Source: Pedobacter glucosidilyticus DSM 23534 | Lineage (GTDB): Bacteria; Bacteroidota; Bacteroidia; Sphingobacteriales; Sphingobacteriaceae | DNA length: 64,000 nucleotides | Reading direction: 5' to 3' | Assembly: GCF_000425145.1 (NCBI RefSeq) | Contig: NZ_KE384311.1 | Coordinates: 62,001 to 126,000, forward strand | Shown here: positions 48,543-58,102 of the stretch, one piece after another | Numbering within the stretch: the stretch's first letter is position 1 | Layout of the letters: each line of letters opens with the position of its first letter | The notes under the pieces: generated by a model | Told to the model about the DNA's origin: nothing | The model's database searches: none | Seen by the model: the letters and a program-made list of their open reading frames with translations, nothing else | Translations under genes and position numbers: made by a program

Positions 48543-49270
48543 ATTTTTTTACAAACAAAAATAAGTCTATCAGATTGATTGATGTCAAACTTATTTAACT
48601 GATAATCGCCAAAGGTATGAGATATTTCTAAGCCGGCCAGTTTAAACATCCTTTCAAAATCTGAAAGTTTAAAATCTCTTACTTCTTCTTTAAAAGAGTA
48701 TGGTTTAGCATGATGCTCAAAATCTATGGTTTTGATGATTTTATCATCTTTAACCGTTCTGCTGATATGAAACTCTATACCGTCAACATCTTTAATTTCT
48801 CTTAAAACTAGTTTATTGATGATTTTCTGACTGTTCATATAATCAAAAACTAATTTTCCATCCGCTTTAAGCGATTTACAGAAACTTTTAAGCGCATTTA
48901 CATGCTCTTTTTCTGTCTCAAAATAACCAAAGCTGGTAAATAGGTTAAAAGCAAAATCAAAGTAATTGATGTAAAATAGATGGCGCATATCATGCACTAA
49001 AAAGTGCAAGCGACTATTTTCAAAAGAGTGTGCGTATTTTATATTGGCAATAGAAAGGTCTATCCCGGTAACGTCAAAGCCTTTTTTGTTCAGATAAATG
49101 GCATGCCGGCCTCTTCCACAAGCAATGTCTAACATTCTTGAGTCTTTGGCAGGTTTTAGCAAAGTACAAAGGTTATCAATAAAAAGTTCTGCCTCTTCAT
49201 CGTCTCTTTGTTTGTAAAGAATATGATAGAAAGGCGAGTTAAACCAATTTTGAAACCACTTTTTCGGCAT
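48539..49270 (-). CDS. Class I SAM-dependent methyltransferase
   Basis: 243 residues from MPKKWF; a TTG three codons earlier is less likely. SAM-binding motif MLDIACGRGRHA near 42-53, followed by FDVTGIDLS near 63-71 and DFAFNLFTSFG near 105. Substrate unknown. First gene of the minus-strand operon with the phosphatase and the ZIP transporter. Confidence 0.88.
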   Translation of the reverse strand: MPKKWFQNWFNSPFYHILYKQRDDEEAELFIDNLCTLLKPAKDSRMLDIACGRGRHAIYLNKKGFDVTGIDLSIANIKYAHSFENSRLHFLVHDMRHLFYINYFDFAFNLFTSFGYFETEKEHVNALKSFCKSLKADGKLVFDYMNSQKIINKLVLREIKDVDGIEFHISRTVKDDKIIKTIDFEHHAKPYSFKEEVRDFKLSDFERMFKLAGLEISHTFGDYQLNKFDINQSDRLIFVCKKI

Positions 49271-49385
49271 AAATATCAATATTAGAATTGTTGCAAATAT
49301 AGCTAATTAAGCTTTCAATTTGTTTTTATCCCCAATATTAAGAATTGCAAATGCTTATGTTTATTTTTGCCCAAAATATACGATC

Positions 49386-50768
49386 GTGACTTTAATAAAA
49401 TCAATCTCAGGAATAAGAGGTACTATAGGTGGTAAGGCTGGAGACGCTTTAACCCCGTTTGATGTGGTGAAATTTACAGCTGCTTTTGGTAGTTGGGTAA
49501 TACAACAAGGTGGAAATAAGAAAATTGTAGTAGGAAGAGATGCTCGTATTTCTGGCGAGATGGTGAGAAACCTTGTGGTAGGTACTTTACAAGGTTTGGG
49601 TATTGATGTTATAGATTTAGGTTTATCTACTACCCCAACGGTAGAAATTGCCGTACCGGATGAACAAGCAGGTGGAGGTATTATTTTAACTGCTAGCCAC
49701 AATCCAAAACAGTGGAATGCCTTAAAATTATTAAACCATAAAGGTGAGTTTATCAATGATGAAGAAGGTAAAAAGGTTTTAGAAATTGCAGAAAGTGACG
49801 CTTTAAGCTTTGCTGATGTAAATGATTTAGGTACGGTTAAATTCGACGATTCTTATCTTCAAAAGCATATTGATAAGATTTTAGCATTGCCTTTGGTTGA
49901 TGTTGAAGCTATTAAAAAAGCTAATTTCAAAATTGCAGTAGATGCCGTTAATTCTACTGGAGGTATTTTTGTTCCTGCATTGTTGAAGGCTCTAGGAGTA
50001 GAAACTGTTTACGAACTTTATTGTACGCCAGATGGGCATTTCCCTCATAACCCAGAACCATTACCAGAAAATTTAACAGAGATTTCTAAAGTAGTGGTAC
50101 AAAACAGAGCCGATTTAGGTATTGTTGTAGACCCTGATGTTGATAGACTATGTTTTGTTTGTGAAGATGGTTCTATGTTTGGCGAGGAATATACGTTGGT
50201 AGCTGTTGCTGATTATATCTTAAAAAATAATCCAGGAAATACCGTTTCTAATTTGTCTTCTACAAGAGCGCTAAGAGATGTTACAGAAGCTGCTGGTGGT
50301 GTTTATAAAGCTTCTGCGGTAGGTGAGGTAAATGTTGTAAACCTGATGAAAGCAGAAAACGCAGTGATAGGTGGCGAAGGAAATGGTGGAATTATTTATC
50401 CTGAATTACATTACGGAAGAGATGCTTTAGTTGGAATTGCTTTGTTTTTAACACATTTAGCTAAATATGGTAAATCTATTTCTTTGTTGAGAAAGAGCTA
50501 TCCTTCTTATTTCATTTCAAAAAATAAAATCACGCTTACACCAGAAATGGATATCGATAACTTGCTAAAACAAGTTGAAGAGAAATATAAAAATCAGCCT
50601 TATTCTACTATAGATGGTTTAAAAATAGAGTTTGATAAACAGTGGGTACATCTACGTAGATCTAATACAGAACCTATCATCAGAATTTATTCTGAAGGAG
50701 ATTCTGAAACTGTTGCCGATAACTTAGCAAATAAGATTATTGCAGATATTAAGGAGATATTGAAGTAA
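49386..50768 (+). CDS. glmM: Phosphoglucosamine mutase
   Basis: 460 residues from a GTG at 49386; the protein then begins VTLIKSISGIRGTIGG, the normal N-terminus for this enzyme, whereas the TTG at 49320 adds an unlikely stretch. Active-site serine in ILTASHNPKQWNALK (about 99-113), metal loop VDPDVDRLCF (about 240), GEGNGGIIYP (about 325) and RRSNTEPIIRIY near the end. Converts glucosamine 6-phosphate to 1-phosphate for peptidoglycan and LPS. Phosphomannomutase activity is possible. Confidence 0.88.
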   Translation: MTLIKSISGIRGTIGGKAGDALTPFDVVKFTAAFGSWVIQQGGNKKIVVGRDARISGEMVRNLVVGTLQGLGIDVIDLGLSTTPTVEIAVPDEQAGGGIILTASHNPKQWNALKLLNHKGEFINDEEGKKVLEIAESDALSFADVNDLGTVKFDDSYLQKHIDKILALPLVDVEAIKKANFKIAVDAVNSTGGIFVPALLKALGVETVYELYCTPDGHFPHNPEPLPENLTEISKVVVQNRADLGIVVDPDVDRLCFVCEDGSMFGEEYTLVAVADYILKNNPGNTVSNLSSTRALRDVTEAAGGVYKASAVGEVNVVNLMKAENAVIGGEGNGGIIYPELHYGRDALVGIALFLTHLAKYGKSISLLRKSYPSYFISKNKITLTPEMDIDNLLKQVEEKYKNQPYSTIDGLKIEFDKQWVHLRRSNTEPIIRIYSEGDSETVADNLANKIIADIKEILK

Positions 50769-50827
50769 TGTTGATTGATTTTTGAATGATAGATTGGGTA
50801 TATTGAATAACTCATTAGGATTAATAA

Positions 50828-50893
50828 ATGGAAAGAATAAGTAAATCTGAATTTGCGGATATTTTTAAATCTAGAACTAAACAATTTGTGATT
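50828..50893 (+). pseudogene. Possible 5' remnant of a four-helix-bundle protein gene
   Basis: An ATG at 50828 encodes MERISKSEFADIFKSRTKQF, which resembles the beginning of the small four-helix-bundle (23S rRNA intervening-sequence type) proteins of Bacteroidota. After about 22 codons the similarity stops where TCAATCA-type repeats begin, although the frame stays open to 50998. I read this as a truncated copy. The match is by memory of the family only. Confidence 0.35.
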
Positions 50894-51016
50894 CAATCAA
50901 AACTCAATCAATCATTCAATAAATATTTAATCAATCAAAACTCAATCAATCATTCAATAAATATTCACTCAATCAAAAATCACTCAATCAATAAATAAGT
51001 AATCACTCAATAAAGA
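50893..51016. repeat. TCAATCA-type repeat block with two identical 35-base units
   Basis: Identical 35-base units lie at 50893-50927 and 50931-50965, separated by TAA, followed by degenerate CACTCAATCA copies up to 51016, just before the cysteine desulfurase ATG. The block is built from TCAATCA and ATTCAATAAATA words and resembles, in style, the AACTAAC blocks near 9.5 and 11.4 kb. Confidence 0.8.
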
Positions 51017-51017
51017 A

Positions 51018-52151
51018 ATGACTCGTGTATATTTAGATAATGCCGCAACTACGCCTTTAGATAAAGAGGTGATGCAAGCAATGATGGATGTGATGGAGCA
51101 AAGTTATGGCAACCCGTCTTCTATACATGCGCATGGTAGGGAAGTAAGAACTATTGTGGAGAAGGCAAGGAAAAACGTAGCCAACTTGCTTCATACTGCT
51201 CCGGCAAATATATTTTTTACTTCCGGAGGTACCGAGGCTGATAATACGGCTATACGTTCTGCTATTCAGGATTTAGGAATTACTCATGCCATCACTTCAA
51301 AAATAGAGCATCATGCTGTTGGTCATACTTTAGAGATGCTAGAGAAAACAGGTAAAATAAAACTTTCTTATGTGGAAATTGATAGCAAAGGAAATATCGA
51401 TTTTACTCATTTAGAAGAGCTATTAAGCAAAGCTGATAAATCTTTAGTGTCTTTAATGCATGCTAATAACGAGATTGCTACCATTACTGATATTGAAAAG
51501 GTTGGTGAACTCTGTGAGCAATATGGCGCTATCTTTCATTGCGATACAGTGCAAACCATGGGGCACTATGCTTTTGATGTAAGTAAGTTAAAAGTACATT
51601 TTGTAGTATGTTCTGCTCATAAGTTACATGGCCCTAAAGGAGTAGGTTTTTTATATGTAAATCCATCTATCAAAATAAATCCTATGATTTATGGTGGTTC
51701 GCAAGAGCGTAATATGCGTGGCGGAACAGAAAATGTTTATGGTATAGCAGGTTTATCTAAAGCGCTTTCTATAGCTCATGAGCACATGAAAGAGCATCAA
51801 GAATATATTCAATCGCTCAAAACATATATGATGGAACAGTTAAAAGCAGTTATCCCAAATATCCATTTTAATGGAGAAACAGCGCCTGATAAAAGCTTGT
51901 ACACTGTTTTAAGTGTTTGCTTTCCTGAAATGGATATGGCAGATATGCTTTTATTTAATTTAGATATCAATGGTATTTCGGCATCTGGTGGTAGTGCATG
52001 TTCATCCGGAACAGATATTGGCTCTCATGTACTTACAGCTATAGGTGCAGATGCTAACCGACCATCAGTTAGGTTCTCTTTCTCGAAACTTAATACCAAA
52101 GAAGAGATTGATTATGTGGTAGAAAAGGTTAAAGAAGTATATAAGCTATAA
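51018..52151 (+). CDS. Cysteine desulfurase (NifS/IscS class)
   Basis: 377 residues. Fold-type I PLP enzyme: YLDNAATTPLD at the start, PLP lysine Lys202 in SAHKLHGPKG, and the persulfide cysteine loop SGGSACSSGTD near residue 330. It mobilises sulfur from cysteine for iron-sulfur clusters and tRNA thiolation. No scaffold gene (iscU or sufU) is adjacent, so its partner pathway cannot be named. Expressed after an unusual repeat-rich leader. Confidence 0.9.
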   Translation: MTRVYLDNAATTPLDKEVMQAMMDVMEQSYGNPSSIHAHGREVRTIVEKARKNVANLLHTAPANIFFTSGGTEADNTAIRSAIQDLGITHAITSKIEHHAVGHTLEMLEKTGKIKLSYVEIDSKGNIDFTHLEELLSKADKSLVSLMHANNEIATITDIEKVGELCEQYGAIFHCDTVQTMGHYAFDVSKLKVHFVVCSAHKLHGPKGVGFLYVNPSIKINPMIYGGSQERNMRGGTENVYGIAGLSKALSIAHEHMKEHQEYIQSLKTYMMEQLKAVIPNIHFNGETAPDKSLYTVLSVCFPEMDMADMLLFNLDINGISASGGSACSSGTDIGSHVLTAIGADANRPSVRFSFSKLNTKEEIDYVVEKVKEVYKL

Positions 52152-52214
52152 ATCTACTGGCAAGCTATTTGTTTTAACGTCCTGTATAAAATCTATTAAT
52201 TAAAACATGATGTT

Positions 52215-52424
52215 ATGGAAAGTAAAGTAGAAAAGCTAAACGAGCTGAAAGAAAAAGAGCTAAAGTTAAAAGATGAGCTGTTAAAAGAAGGGCATGAGGA
52301 TATAAAAGATAACAATCCAGACCCTGTTGTAGATAGTAAGGATACGTTTACAGTATCGCCAGCAAACAAATCAAGAGCGCATAAAGGGCATATCGGTCCT
52401 GATAAAGAACCTGGGACATTTTAA
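52215..52424 (+). CDS. Small charged protein of unknown function
   Basis: 69 residues, no hydrophobic segment. The first half (KVEKLNELKEKELKLKDELLKE) is a likely amphipathic helix, and the second half is Asp/Pro/Lys-rich and ends in HKGHIGPDKEPGTF. It may be intrinsically disordered. Family not recognised. Lies 63 bases after the cysteine desulfurase on the same strand. Confidence 0.6.
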   Translation: MESKVEKLNELKEKELKLKDELLKEGHEDIKDNNPDPVVDSKDTFTVSPANKSRAHKGHIGPDKEPGTF

Positions 52425-52512
52425 ATATCATAGAGTCTACAACAAGTAGCCTCTTTTTTTTGAGAACATTTTATCCTGCTCAACTGTAGTATGCTTGTAA
52501 ACTATTAAGCGT

Positions 52513-53412
52513 ATGAAAAGAAGAGATTTTATTAAAACTGGAACTTTAGCAGTAGCAGCTTCACAAATACCAGGGAAAGTTTGGGCTTCTTGGTTAGGTA
52601 TGGCCGATTATCAAATCAGGATGTTGAGCGATAACTTAGGTATTTTTACAGAGCAAGGCGGTACTATTGCATTTTTAAAATCTAAGAGTGGAATAGTAGT
52701 GGTCGACTCTCAGTTTCCAAATCCGGCCCAACATTTAATAGATGAGTTGAGGAAAAGATATGATGAAACTCCTTTTCAATTATTGATTAATACACACCAT
52801 CATGCCGACCATAGTAGTGGTAATATCGCTTTTAAAGGATTGGTGAAACATGTGGTGGCACATGAAAACTCTGCTAAAAACCAAATTAGAGTATCAGAAG
52901 AAGCTAAAAAAGCTGGTAAAGAAAGCGTGATTTTAGCACCGGATAAAACTTTTCAAACCACGTGGAATTATAAATTAGATAAGGAAAATATCAAGCTCCA
53001 TTATTTTGGAGCTGGGCATACCAATGGAGATTCATTTGTGCATTTTGAAAATCAAAATACTGTACATACCGGGGATTTAGTTTTTAATAGAAGATTTCCT
53101 TATATCGATAAATCAGCAGGAGCAGATATCCAAAATTGGATTAAGGTTTTGGATAAAGCTATGGATACCTTCGACGCAAAAACGCAATATATTTTTGGTC
53201 ATGCTTTAGAGCCACAAAAGATTATTGGAACACAAGAAGATATTAAAGCCCATCAAAATTATCTAGAAAAGCTTTTAGAATATGTTGCTAAAGAGAAAAA
53301 AGCAGGTAAAAGTTTAGAAGATATTTCTAAAGTGAAAGTTATACCCGGTGCAGAAGAGTGGCAGGGGCAAGGAATAGAGCGAAGTATAAATGCCGCTTAT
53401 CAAGAGCTGTAA
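52513..53412 (+). CDS. Exported metallo-beta-lactamase-fold hydrolase
   Basis: 299 residues. An N-terminal KRRDFIKTG twin-arginine signal and hydrophobic stretch direct export through Tat. Zinc ligands in THHHADH (94-100) and further His and Asp at GHTNGDSF (about 168-175, with H168) and HTGDLVF. The family includes beta-lactamases, glyoxalases and lactonases; which one applies here cannot be read. It converges with accD across a shared terminator. Confidence 0.85.
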   Translation: MKRRDFIKTGTLAVAASQIPGKVWASWLGMADYQIRMLSDNLGIFTEQGGTIAFLKSKSGIVVVDSQFPNPAQHLIDELRKRYDETPFQLLINTHHHADHSSGNIAFKGLVKHVVAHENSAKNQIRVSEEAKKAGKESVILAPDKTFQTTWNYKLDKENIKLHYFGAGHTNGDSFVHFENQNTVHTGDLVFNRRFPYIDKSAGADIQNWIKVLDKAMDTFDAKTQYIFGHALEPQKIIGTQEDIKAHQNYLEKLLEYVAKEKKAGKSLEDISKVKVIPGAEEWQGQGIERSINAAYQEL

Positions 53413-53449
53413 AACAAAAAGAGCCGATTTAAAATCGGCTCTTTTTGTT
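53413..53449. terminator. Bidirectional terminator between converging genes
   Basis: AACAAAAAGAGCCGATTT (53413-53430) and its exact complement (53432-53449) around a single A form an 18-bp palindrome with A and T runs on both sides. It can end transcription of the hydrolase and of accD; the last base overlaps the accD stop codon. Confidence 0.9.
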
Positions 53450-54294
53450 TAGTTATTCATGATTCTGATGAAAGTAGAGAGTTTGTTTTTGATTTCTCTT
53501 CTATCAACAATAAAATCTAGGAAACCATGCTCTAAAACAAATTCAGATGTTTGGAAACCTTTTGGTAAGTCTTTTTTGATAGTTTCTTTAATAACTCTTG
53601 GGCCTGCAAAGCCGATTAAAGCCCCTGGTTCTGCAATGTTAATATCGCCAAGCATCGCATAAGAAGCAGTTACACCACCTGTTGTAGGGTCTGTTAATAA
53701 AGAAATGTAAGGGATTTTTGCCTTGCTTAATAAAGCCAGTTTTGCTGATGTTTTAGCCATTTGCATTAAAGAGAATGCCGCTTCCATCATTCTTGCTCCG
53801 CCTGATTTAGAAATCATCAGGAAAGGGATTTTGTGCTCGATACAATAATCTATAGATCTAGCAATTTTTTCTCCTACTACAGAGCCCATAGAGCCTCCAA
53901 TAAAGTTGAAATCCATACAAGCAATTACTAAATCTTGGCCGTCTATTTTGCCATGTGCGGCTCTTATAGCGTCTTTTAATCCAGTTTTCTTGTAACTTTC
54001 AACTAATCTGTCTTTATATGATTTCGTATCTGTAAAATTAAGTGGATCTCCAGAGGTTAAATTGCCAAATAACTCTGCAAAAGCATTATCATCAAAGAAA
54101 ATCTCAAAATACTCTTTAGAACCTACTCTTAAATGATAATTACAATACTGGCAAACGTATTTATGCTCAACCTGCTCAGAGTAATGGAGTGCTTTTTTAC
54201 AATTAGGGCACTTATTCCATACGCCATCTGGTGCTTCTTTTTTATCCTCTGTAGAGGTAAATATTCCTTTTGTACTTCTTTTAAACCAAGCCAT
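53449..54294 (-). CDS. accD: Acetyl-CoA carboxylase carboxyltransferase subunit beta
   Basis: 281 residues from [10 protein letters not shown] at 54294 (a TTG eight codons upstream is less likely). N-terminal zinc ribbon with Cys29, Cys32, Cys48 and Cys51, then the carboxyltransferase core with SGGARMMEA near 170, [14 protein letters not shown] near 205 and GFAGPRVI near 230. With AccA it makes malonyl-CoA for fatty-acid synthesis. accA is not adjacent. Divergent from the aldolase gene. Confidence 0.94.
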   Translation of the reverse strand: MAWFKRSTKGIFTSTEDKKEAPDGVWNKCPNCKKALHYSEQVEHKYVCQYCNYHLRVGSKEYFEIFFDDNAFAELFGNLTSGDPLNFTDTKSYKDRLVESYKKTGLKDAIRAAHGKIDGQDLVIACMDFNFIGGSMGSVVGEKIARSIDYCIEHKIPFLMISKSGGARMMEAAFSLMQMAKTSAKLALLSKAKIPYISLLTDPTTGGVTASYAMLGDINIAEPGALIGFAGPRVIKETIKKDLPKGFQTSEFVLEHGFLDFIVDRREIKNKLSTFIRIMNN

Positions 54295-54457
54295 TCTTTT
54301 AAAAAAGTGAGAATGCAAATAAACAAAAAATTGATGAATACTTAACCTCTAATGTTTTTTAGTGAGTATAGAAATTACAAAAGGCTTATTTTCAATAAGT
54401 ATTCAGCCGGTTTAATAAATTTTTTTAACTTCGAGTCTTAGAAAAATTGAAATAGAA

Positions 54458-55537
54458 ATGAGTTTAAAAGATTTTAAAGGGGTAATTACCGGAGAGCAAG
54501 TTCAAGAATTATTTGAAGCCGCAAAAAAACATCAGTTTGCTTTACCTGCTGTTAATGTGATTGGTACAAATTCTATTAACGCTGTAATGGAAACAGCTAA
54601 AGCTGTTAATTCGCCAGTTATTGTGCAACTATCTAACGGAGGAGCGCAATTTTACGCAGGTAAATCTCTTGATAATGATAAATTACAAGCATGTATCTTA
54701 GGTGGTGTTTCTGCTGCACAACACGTACATTTATTAGCAGAGCATTATGGTGTTGCCGTTATTTTGCATACCGACCATTGCGCTAAGAAATTATTACCTT
54801 GGCTAGATGGATTGTTAGATGCTGGAGAGAAATTTTATGCTCAACATGGTAAACCATTATTTTCTTCACACATGATAGATTTATCTGAAGAATCTATTGA
54901 AGAAAACATAGAAATTTGCAAAACCTATTTAGAGCGCATGAGCAAAATGGGGATGACATTAGAAATAGAATTAGGTGTAACCGGTGGTGAAGAAGATGGT
55001 GTTGATAATTCTGATGTAGATTCATCAAAACTATATACCCAGCCAGAAGAAGTTTCTTACGCTTACGAGGAGTTAAGCAAAATAAGCCATAGATTTACTG
55101 TTGCAGCAGCGTTTGGTAACGTACATGGTGTTTATAAGCCAGGAAACGTAAAACTACAGCCTGTAATATTACATAACTCTCAAGAGTATGTTAAACAAAA
55201 GTTTGGTTTAGATGCAGAGAAACCTATCAACTTTGTATTCCATGGTGGTTCTGGTTCTTCACAAGAAGAAATTAGAGAAGCTATTTCTTACGGTGCTATC
55301 AAAATGAATATTGATACAGATATGCAATGGGCATTCTGGGAAGGTATTTTAAACTACTACAAAGGAAAAGAAGGTTACTTACAAGGTCAAATTGGTAACC
55401 CTGAAGGTGATGATTCTCCAAACAAAAAATATTACGATCCAAGAGTTTGGTTAAGAAAAGGTGAAGAGCAATTTGTAAAGCGTTTAACCGCGGCATTTGA
55501 AGATTTAAATTGCTTAGACGCAAATTCAAAACTTTAA
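54458..55537 (+). CDS. fbaA: Class II fructose-bisphosphate aldolase
   Basis: 359 residues, the length of the zinc-dependent FbaA type. LHTDHCAKKLLPW near 107 carries the catalytic Asp and zinc-binding His, followed by LEIELGVTGGEEDG near 170, HGVYKPG near 227 and FHGGSGSS near 265. Cleaves fructose 1,6-bisphosphate in glycolysis. Stands alone with a strong terminator behind it. Confidence 0.93.
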   Translation: MSLKDFKGVITGEQVQELFEAAKKHQFALPAVNVIGTNSINAVMETAKAVNSPVIVQLSNGGAQFYAGKSLDNDKLQACILGGVSAAQHVHLLAEHYGVAVILHTDHCAKKLLPWLDGLLDAGEKFYAQHGKPLFSSHMIDLSEESIEENIEICKTYLERMSKMGMTLEIELGVTGGEEDGVDNSDVDSSKLYTQPEEVSYAYEELSKISHRFTVAAAFGNVHGVYKPGNVKLQPVILHNSQEYVKQKFGLDAEKPINFVFHGGSGSSQEEIREAISYGAIKMNIDTDMQWAFWEGILNYYKGKEGYLQGQIGNPEGDDSPNKKYYDPRVWLRKGEEQFVKRLTAAFEDLNCLDANSKL

Positions 55538-55558
55538 TAAACATAAAATAAGAGGAGA

Positions 55559-55584
55559 GGGTAGAAGAAATTCTACCCTTTTTT
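55559..55584 (+). terminator. Terminator of the aldolase gene
   Basis: GGGTAGAA and TTCTACCC (55559-55566, 55571-55578) flank a GAAA tetraloop and are followed by six T residues, 20 bases after the stop codon. Confidence 0.88.
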
Positions 55585-55621
55585 ATTTGCTTAAAATGCC
55601 AGAATAAGATAAGTTTAAGGT

Positions 55622-56047
55622 ATGATAGAAGTTAAGAAGGTTACCGCCCAAGAAGAACTAGATAAAGTTTTTGCTATTAGAAAAGAAGTTTTTGTAGTAG
55701 AACAAAACTGTCCGCCAGAGCTAGAATGGGAAAATGAAGATGTTTCTCATCATTTTTTAGCTTTTTTAGAGAGTAAGCCGGCAGGTGCTTGCAGATGGCG
55801 AAAAACAGATAAAGGCTATAAATTAGAGCGTTTTGCTGTATTAAAATCTTGTAGAGGTAAAGGAGTAGCGCAGGCTATGCTTAAAACTGTTTTGGCAGAT
55901 TTGCCCAAAGATGCTGAGTATGTTTATTTACATGCACAAATAACAGCTATGGGTTTATATCAGAAATTTGACTTTCAAACGGTAGGTGATATTTTTGAGG
56001 AGGCTGGTATACAGCATTATAAGATGGTTTTAAAGAAAATAATCTGA
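55622..56047 (+). CDS. GNAT-family N-acetyltransferase
   Basis: 141 residues. Motif A KLERFAVLKSCRGKGVAQAMLKT (about 68-90) binds the acetyl-CoA pyrophosphate through R-x-x-G-x-G/A, followed by AQITAMGLYQKFDFQTVG, the ElaA-like C-terminal pattern. The opening KEVFVVEQNCPPELEWE resembles the ElaA subfamily. Substrate unknown. Confidence 0.85.
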   Translation: MIEVKKVTAQEELDKVFAIRKEVFVVEQNCPPELEWENEDVSHHFLAFLESKPAGACRWRKTDKGYKLERFAVLKSCRGKGVAQAMLKTVLADLPKDAEYVYLHAQITAMGLYQKFDFQTVGDIFEEAGIQHYKMVLKKII

Positions 56048-56190
56048 TTTTGTATTTTACTAAAATATAAAATTGTATTTCAGTAAAAGATAAATTTCAA
56101 GCCATACAAGTTTGCTAAGAAATAGCATCAGATAATTTAAATAGAAAGTCTAAAACAATACTAGTAGATATAAAATCAATCATAAACCCC

Positions 56191-56931
56191 ATGATAAAAA
56201 GAAGAGCATTTTTAAAAGGCACCTCTATGGCAGGTGTTTTAGCTTTAAGTATTCCAGAAATTGTGCAGGCGGCTATGCCCAAAGCCTCAGGTATAAAACT
56301 CCAAAAAGGAGATGTTATCCTTTTTCAAGGAGATTCTATTACAGATGCTGGTAGAAAAAAGGATGATTTAAATTTTAACACACCTAATAGCCTAGGCGGA
56401 GGTTATGCCGTACAAGCAGCAGCAGAAATGCTTTTAAAACATCCAGATAAAGGACTTAAAATTTACAATAAGGGTATCAGCGGAAATAAAGTGTACCAAT
56501 TAGCAGAAAGATGGGATAAGGATTGTTTAGAGCTAAAACCTCAGGTTTTGAGTATTTTAATTGGTGTTAACGACTATTGGCATAAGCACAATGGTAAACA
56601 TGATGGCACTATAGAAACCTATAAAAAGGATTTTAGAGCTTTATTAAACAGAACAAAAGAGAGCTTACCCAACGTTAAATTGATTATAGGAGAACCATTT
56701 GCGGTTAAAGGTATTAAAGCTGTTGATGAATCTTGGTATCCGGCTTTTGATGAATATAGAAAGGCAGCTAAAGAAATAGCGGAAGAATTTCAAGCTGTTT
56801 TTATCCCGTATCAAAAAGTTTTTGATGAAGCACAAAAAACTGCCCCCGGCGTTTACTGGACTTATGATGGTGTTCATCCATCTTTAGCTGGTGCAAAACT
56901 TATGGCCGAAGCTTGGTTAAAAGCTTTGTAA
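56191..56931 (+). CDS. Exported SGNH/GDSL hydrolase
   Basis: 246 residues. N-terminal KRRAFLKGTS with a hydrophobic core looks like a Tat signal. Catalytic Ser49 in FQGDSITDAG (block I), Gly in the NKGISGNK region (block II), GVNDYW near 126 (block III) and Asp226/His229 in DGVHPS (block V), so all four SGNH residues are present. Likely a carbohydrate or lipid esterase outside the cytoplasm. Confidence 0.88.
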   Translation: MIKRRAFLKGTSMAGVLALSIPEIVQAAMPKASGIKLQKGDVILFQGDSITDAGRKKDDLNFNTPNSLGGGYAVQAAAEMLLKHPDKGLKIYNKGISGNKVYQLAERWDKDCLELKPQVLSILIGVNDYWHKHNGKHDGTIETYKKDFRALLNRTKESLPNVKLIIGEPFAVKGIKAVDESWYPAFDEYRKAAKEIAEEFQAVFIPYQKVFDEAQKTAPGVYWTYDGVHPSLAGAKLMAEAWLKAL

Positions 56932-56933
56932 TT

Positions 56934-56977
56934 TTCTCCCTTCGGATAAACAAACATCTATCCGAAGGGAATTTTTA
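56934..56977 (+). terminator. Terminator of the SGNH hydrolase gene
   Basis: TCCCTTCGGATA (56937-56948) pairs with TATCCGAAGGGA (56959-56970) over 12 bp and ATTTTT follows, a few bases after the stop codon. Confidence 0.85.
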
Positions 56978-57086
56978 AAAACATTTGGATTTTAAATATG
57001 TACAATTCATCCATTAAAATGGCGTCTTCAGTAGGTTAAGCAAATCTAATTTTCGGCTTTTAAGTTATTTCATCATAACTAAAAAA

Positions 57087-58058
57087 ATGAAAATCATGAA
57101 AAGCACAACAACACAAAAATGGATGAAATTAGGCATCATAGCCAGCCTAATTCTAGTAACAGTTTCTTTTACGGGATGTAAAAAAGACGATGACCCTGCA
57201 CCGGTACAAAATAATATTGTACAATTGGTGGTAAACAATCCTAACTTTAGTTTCTTAGAAGCTGCGGTTGTAAAAGCAGAGCTCGTAGAAGCTTTAAGCG
57301 GAAGAGGACCTTTAACTGTATTTGCACCAACCAATGATGCTTTTATTGCAGCAGGTTTTGCAAATGAGGCAGCAGTTTCTGCATTATCAAAAGAAACTTT
57401 AGTTTCTATTTTAACTTATCACGTAGTAGGAAGTGGAATTACTTCCTCTGCTATTCCTACGGCTGCAAACACTCCAGTAGAAACTTTAGCAGAGACAGAT
57501 GTTTTTGTTACTAAAGATCAAAGAGGAGTTTTTGTAAATGGCGCACAAGTAGTGCAAGCAGATGTACAAGCTTCTAATGGTATTATCCATGTAATTAATA
57601 AAGTTTTAATGCCAGCAGTAGGCAACATTGTGCAAGCAGCACAAGGCAATGCTAATTTAAGTTATTTAGTAGCTGCAGTATTAAGAGCTAGTGAAGGGAC
57701 TACCAATGTAGCAGAAGCATTATCAGCAGCAGGACCACTAACTGTATTTGCACCAACAAATCAAGCTTTTATTAATGCAAACTTTGCAACAGTTGCCGCT
57801 ATCCAACAGGCTGATCCAGCTACTTTAACAAGTATTTTAACTTATCATGTTGTTCAGGGAAGAGTATTGTCTACAGATTTAACGGAAGGTGCTACACCTG
57901 CTACCTTAAATGGCGGTAGGGTAACCATAACTTTATCTGGAGGAGCAAAAGTTAAAGGTGTTGGTAATGCAACTCCATCTAATATCACTGCAGCAGACAT
58001 CATTACTACCAATGGTGTGGTACATGTAATAGATCAAGTATTGTTACCAGCAAGTTAA
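57087..58058 (+). CDS. Lipoprotein with two fasciclin (FAS1) domains
   Basis: 323 residues. Lipobox TGC (Cys31) followed by KKDDDPAP. Two FAS1 repeats, about 45-175 and 185-322, each with the block GPLTVFAPTNxAF, a YHVV segment and a closing GIIHVINKVLMP or GVVHVIDQVLLP. Such proteins mediate adhesion on the cell surface. It precedes a LytS/LytT pair on the same strand by 44 bases, which may be coincidence. Confidence 0.92.
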   Translation: MKIMKSTTTQKWMKLGIIASLILVTVSFTGCKKDDDPAPVQNNIVQLVVNNPNFSFLEAAVVKAELVEALSGRGPLTVFAPTNDAFIAAGFANEAAVSALSKETLVSILTYHVVGSGITSSAIPTAANTPVETLAETDVFVTKDQRGVFVNGAQVVQADVQASNGIIHVINKVLMPAVGNIVQAAQGNANLSYLVAAVLRASEGTTNVAEALSAAGPLTVFAPTNQAFINANFATVAAIQQADPATLTSILTYHVVQGRVLSTDLTEGATPATLNGGRVTITLSGGAKVKGVGNATPSNITAADIITTNGVVHVIDQVLLPAS

Positions 58059-58102
58059 TTAATCAAGAAAAATTCATAGTATTGATGTAAGAAATTTCTA
58101 AT

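Noticed and set aside
50893-51016. CRISPR-like or satellite reading of the TCAATCA block
   Set aside because: Repeats are degenerate, no unique spacers and no cas genes; the word composition points to slippage or recombination.
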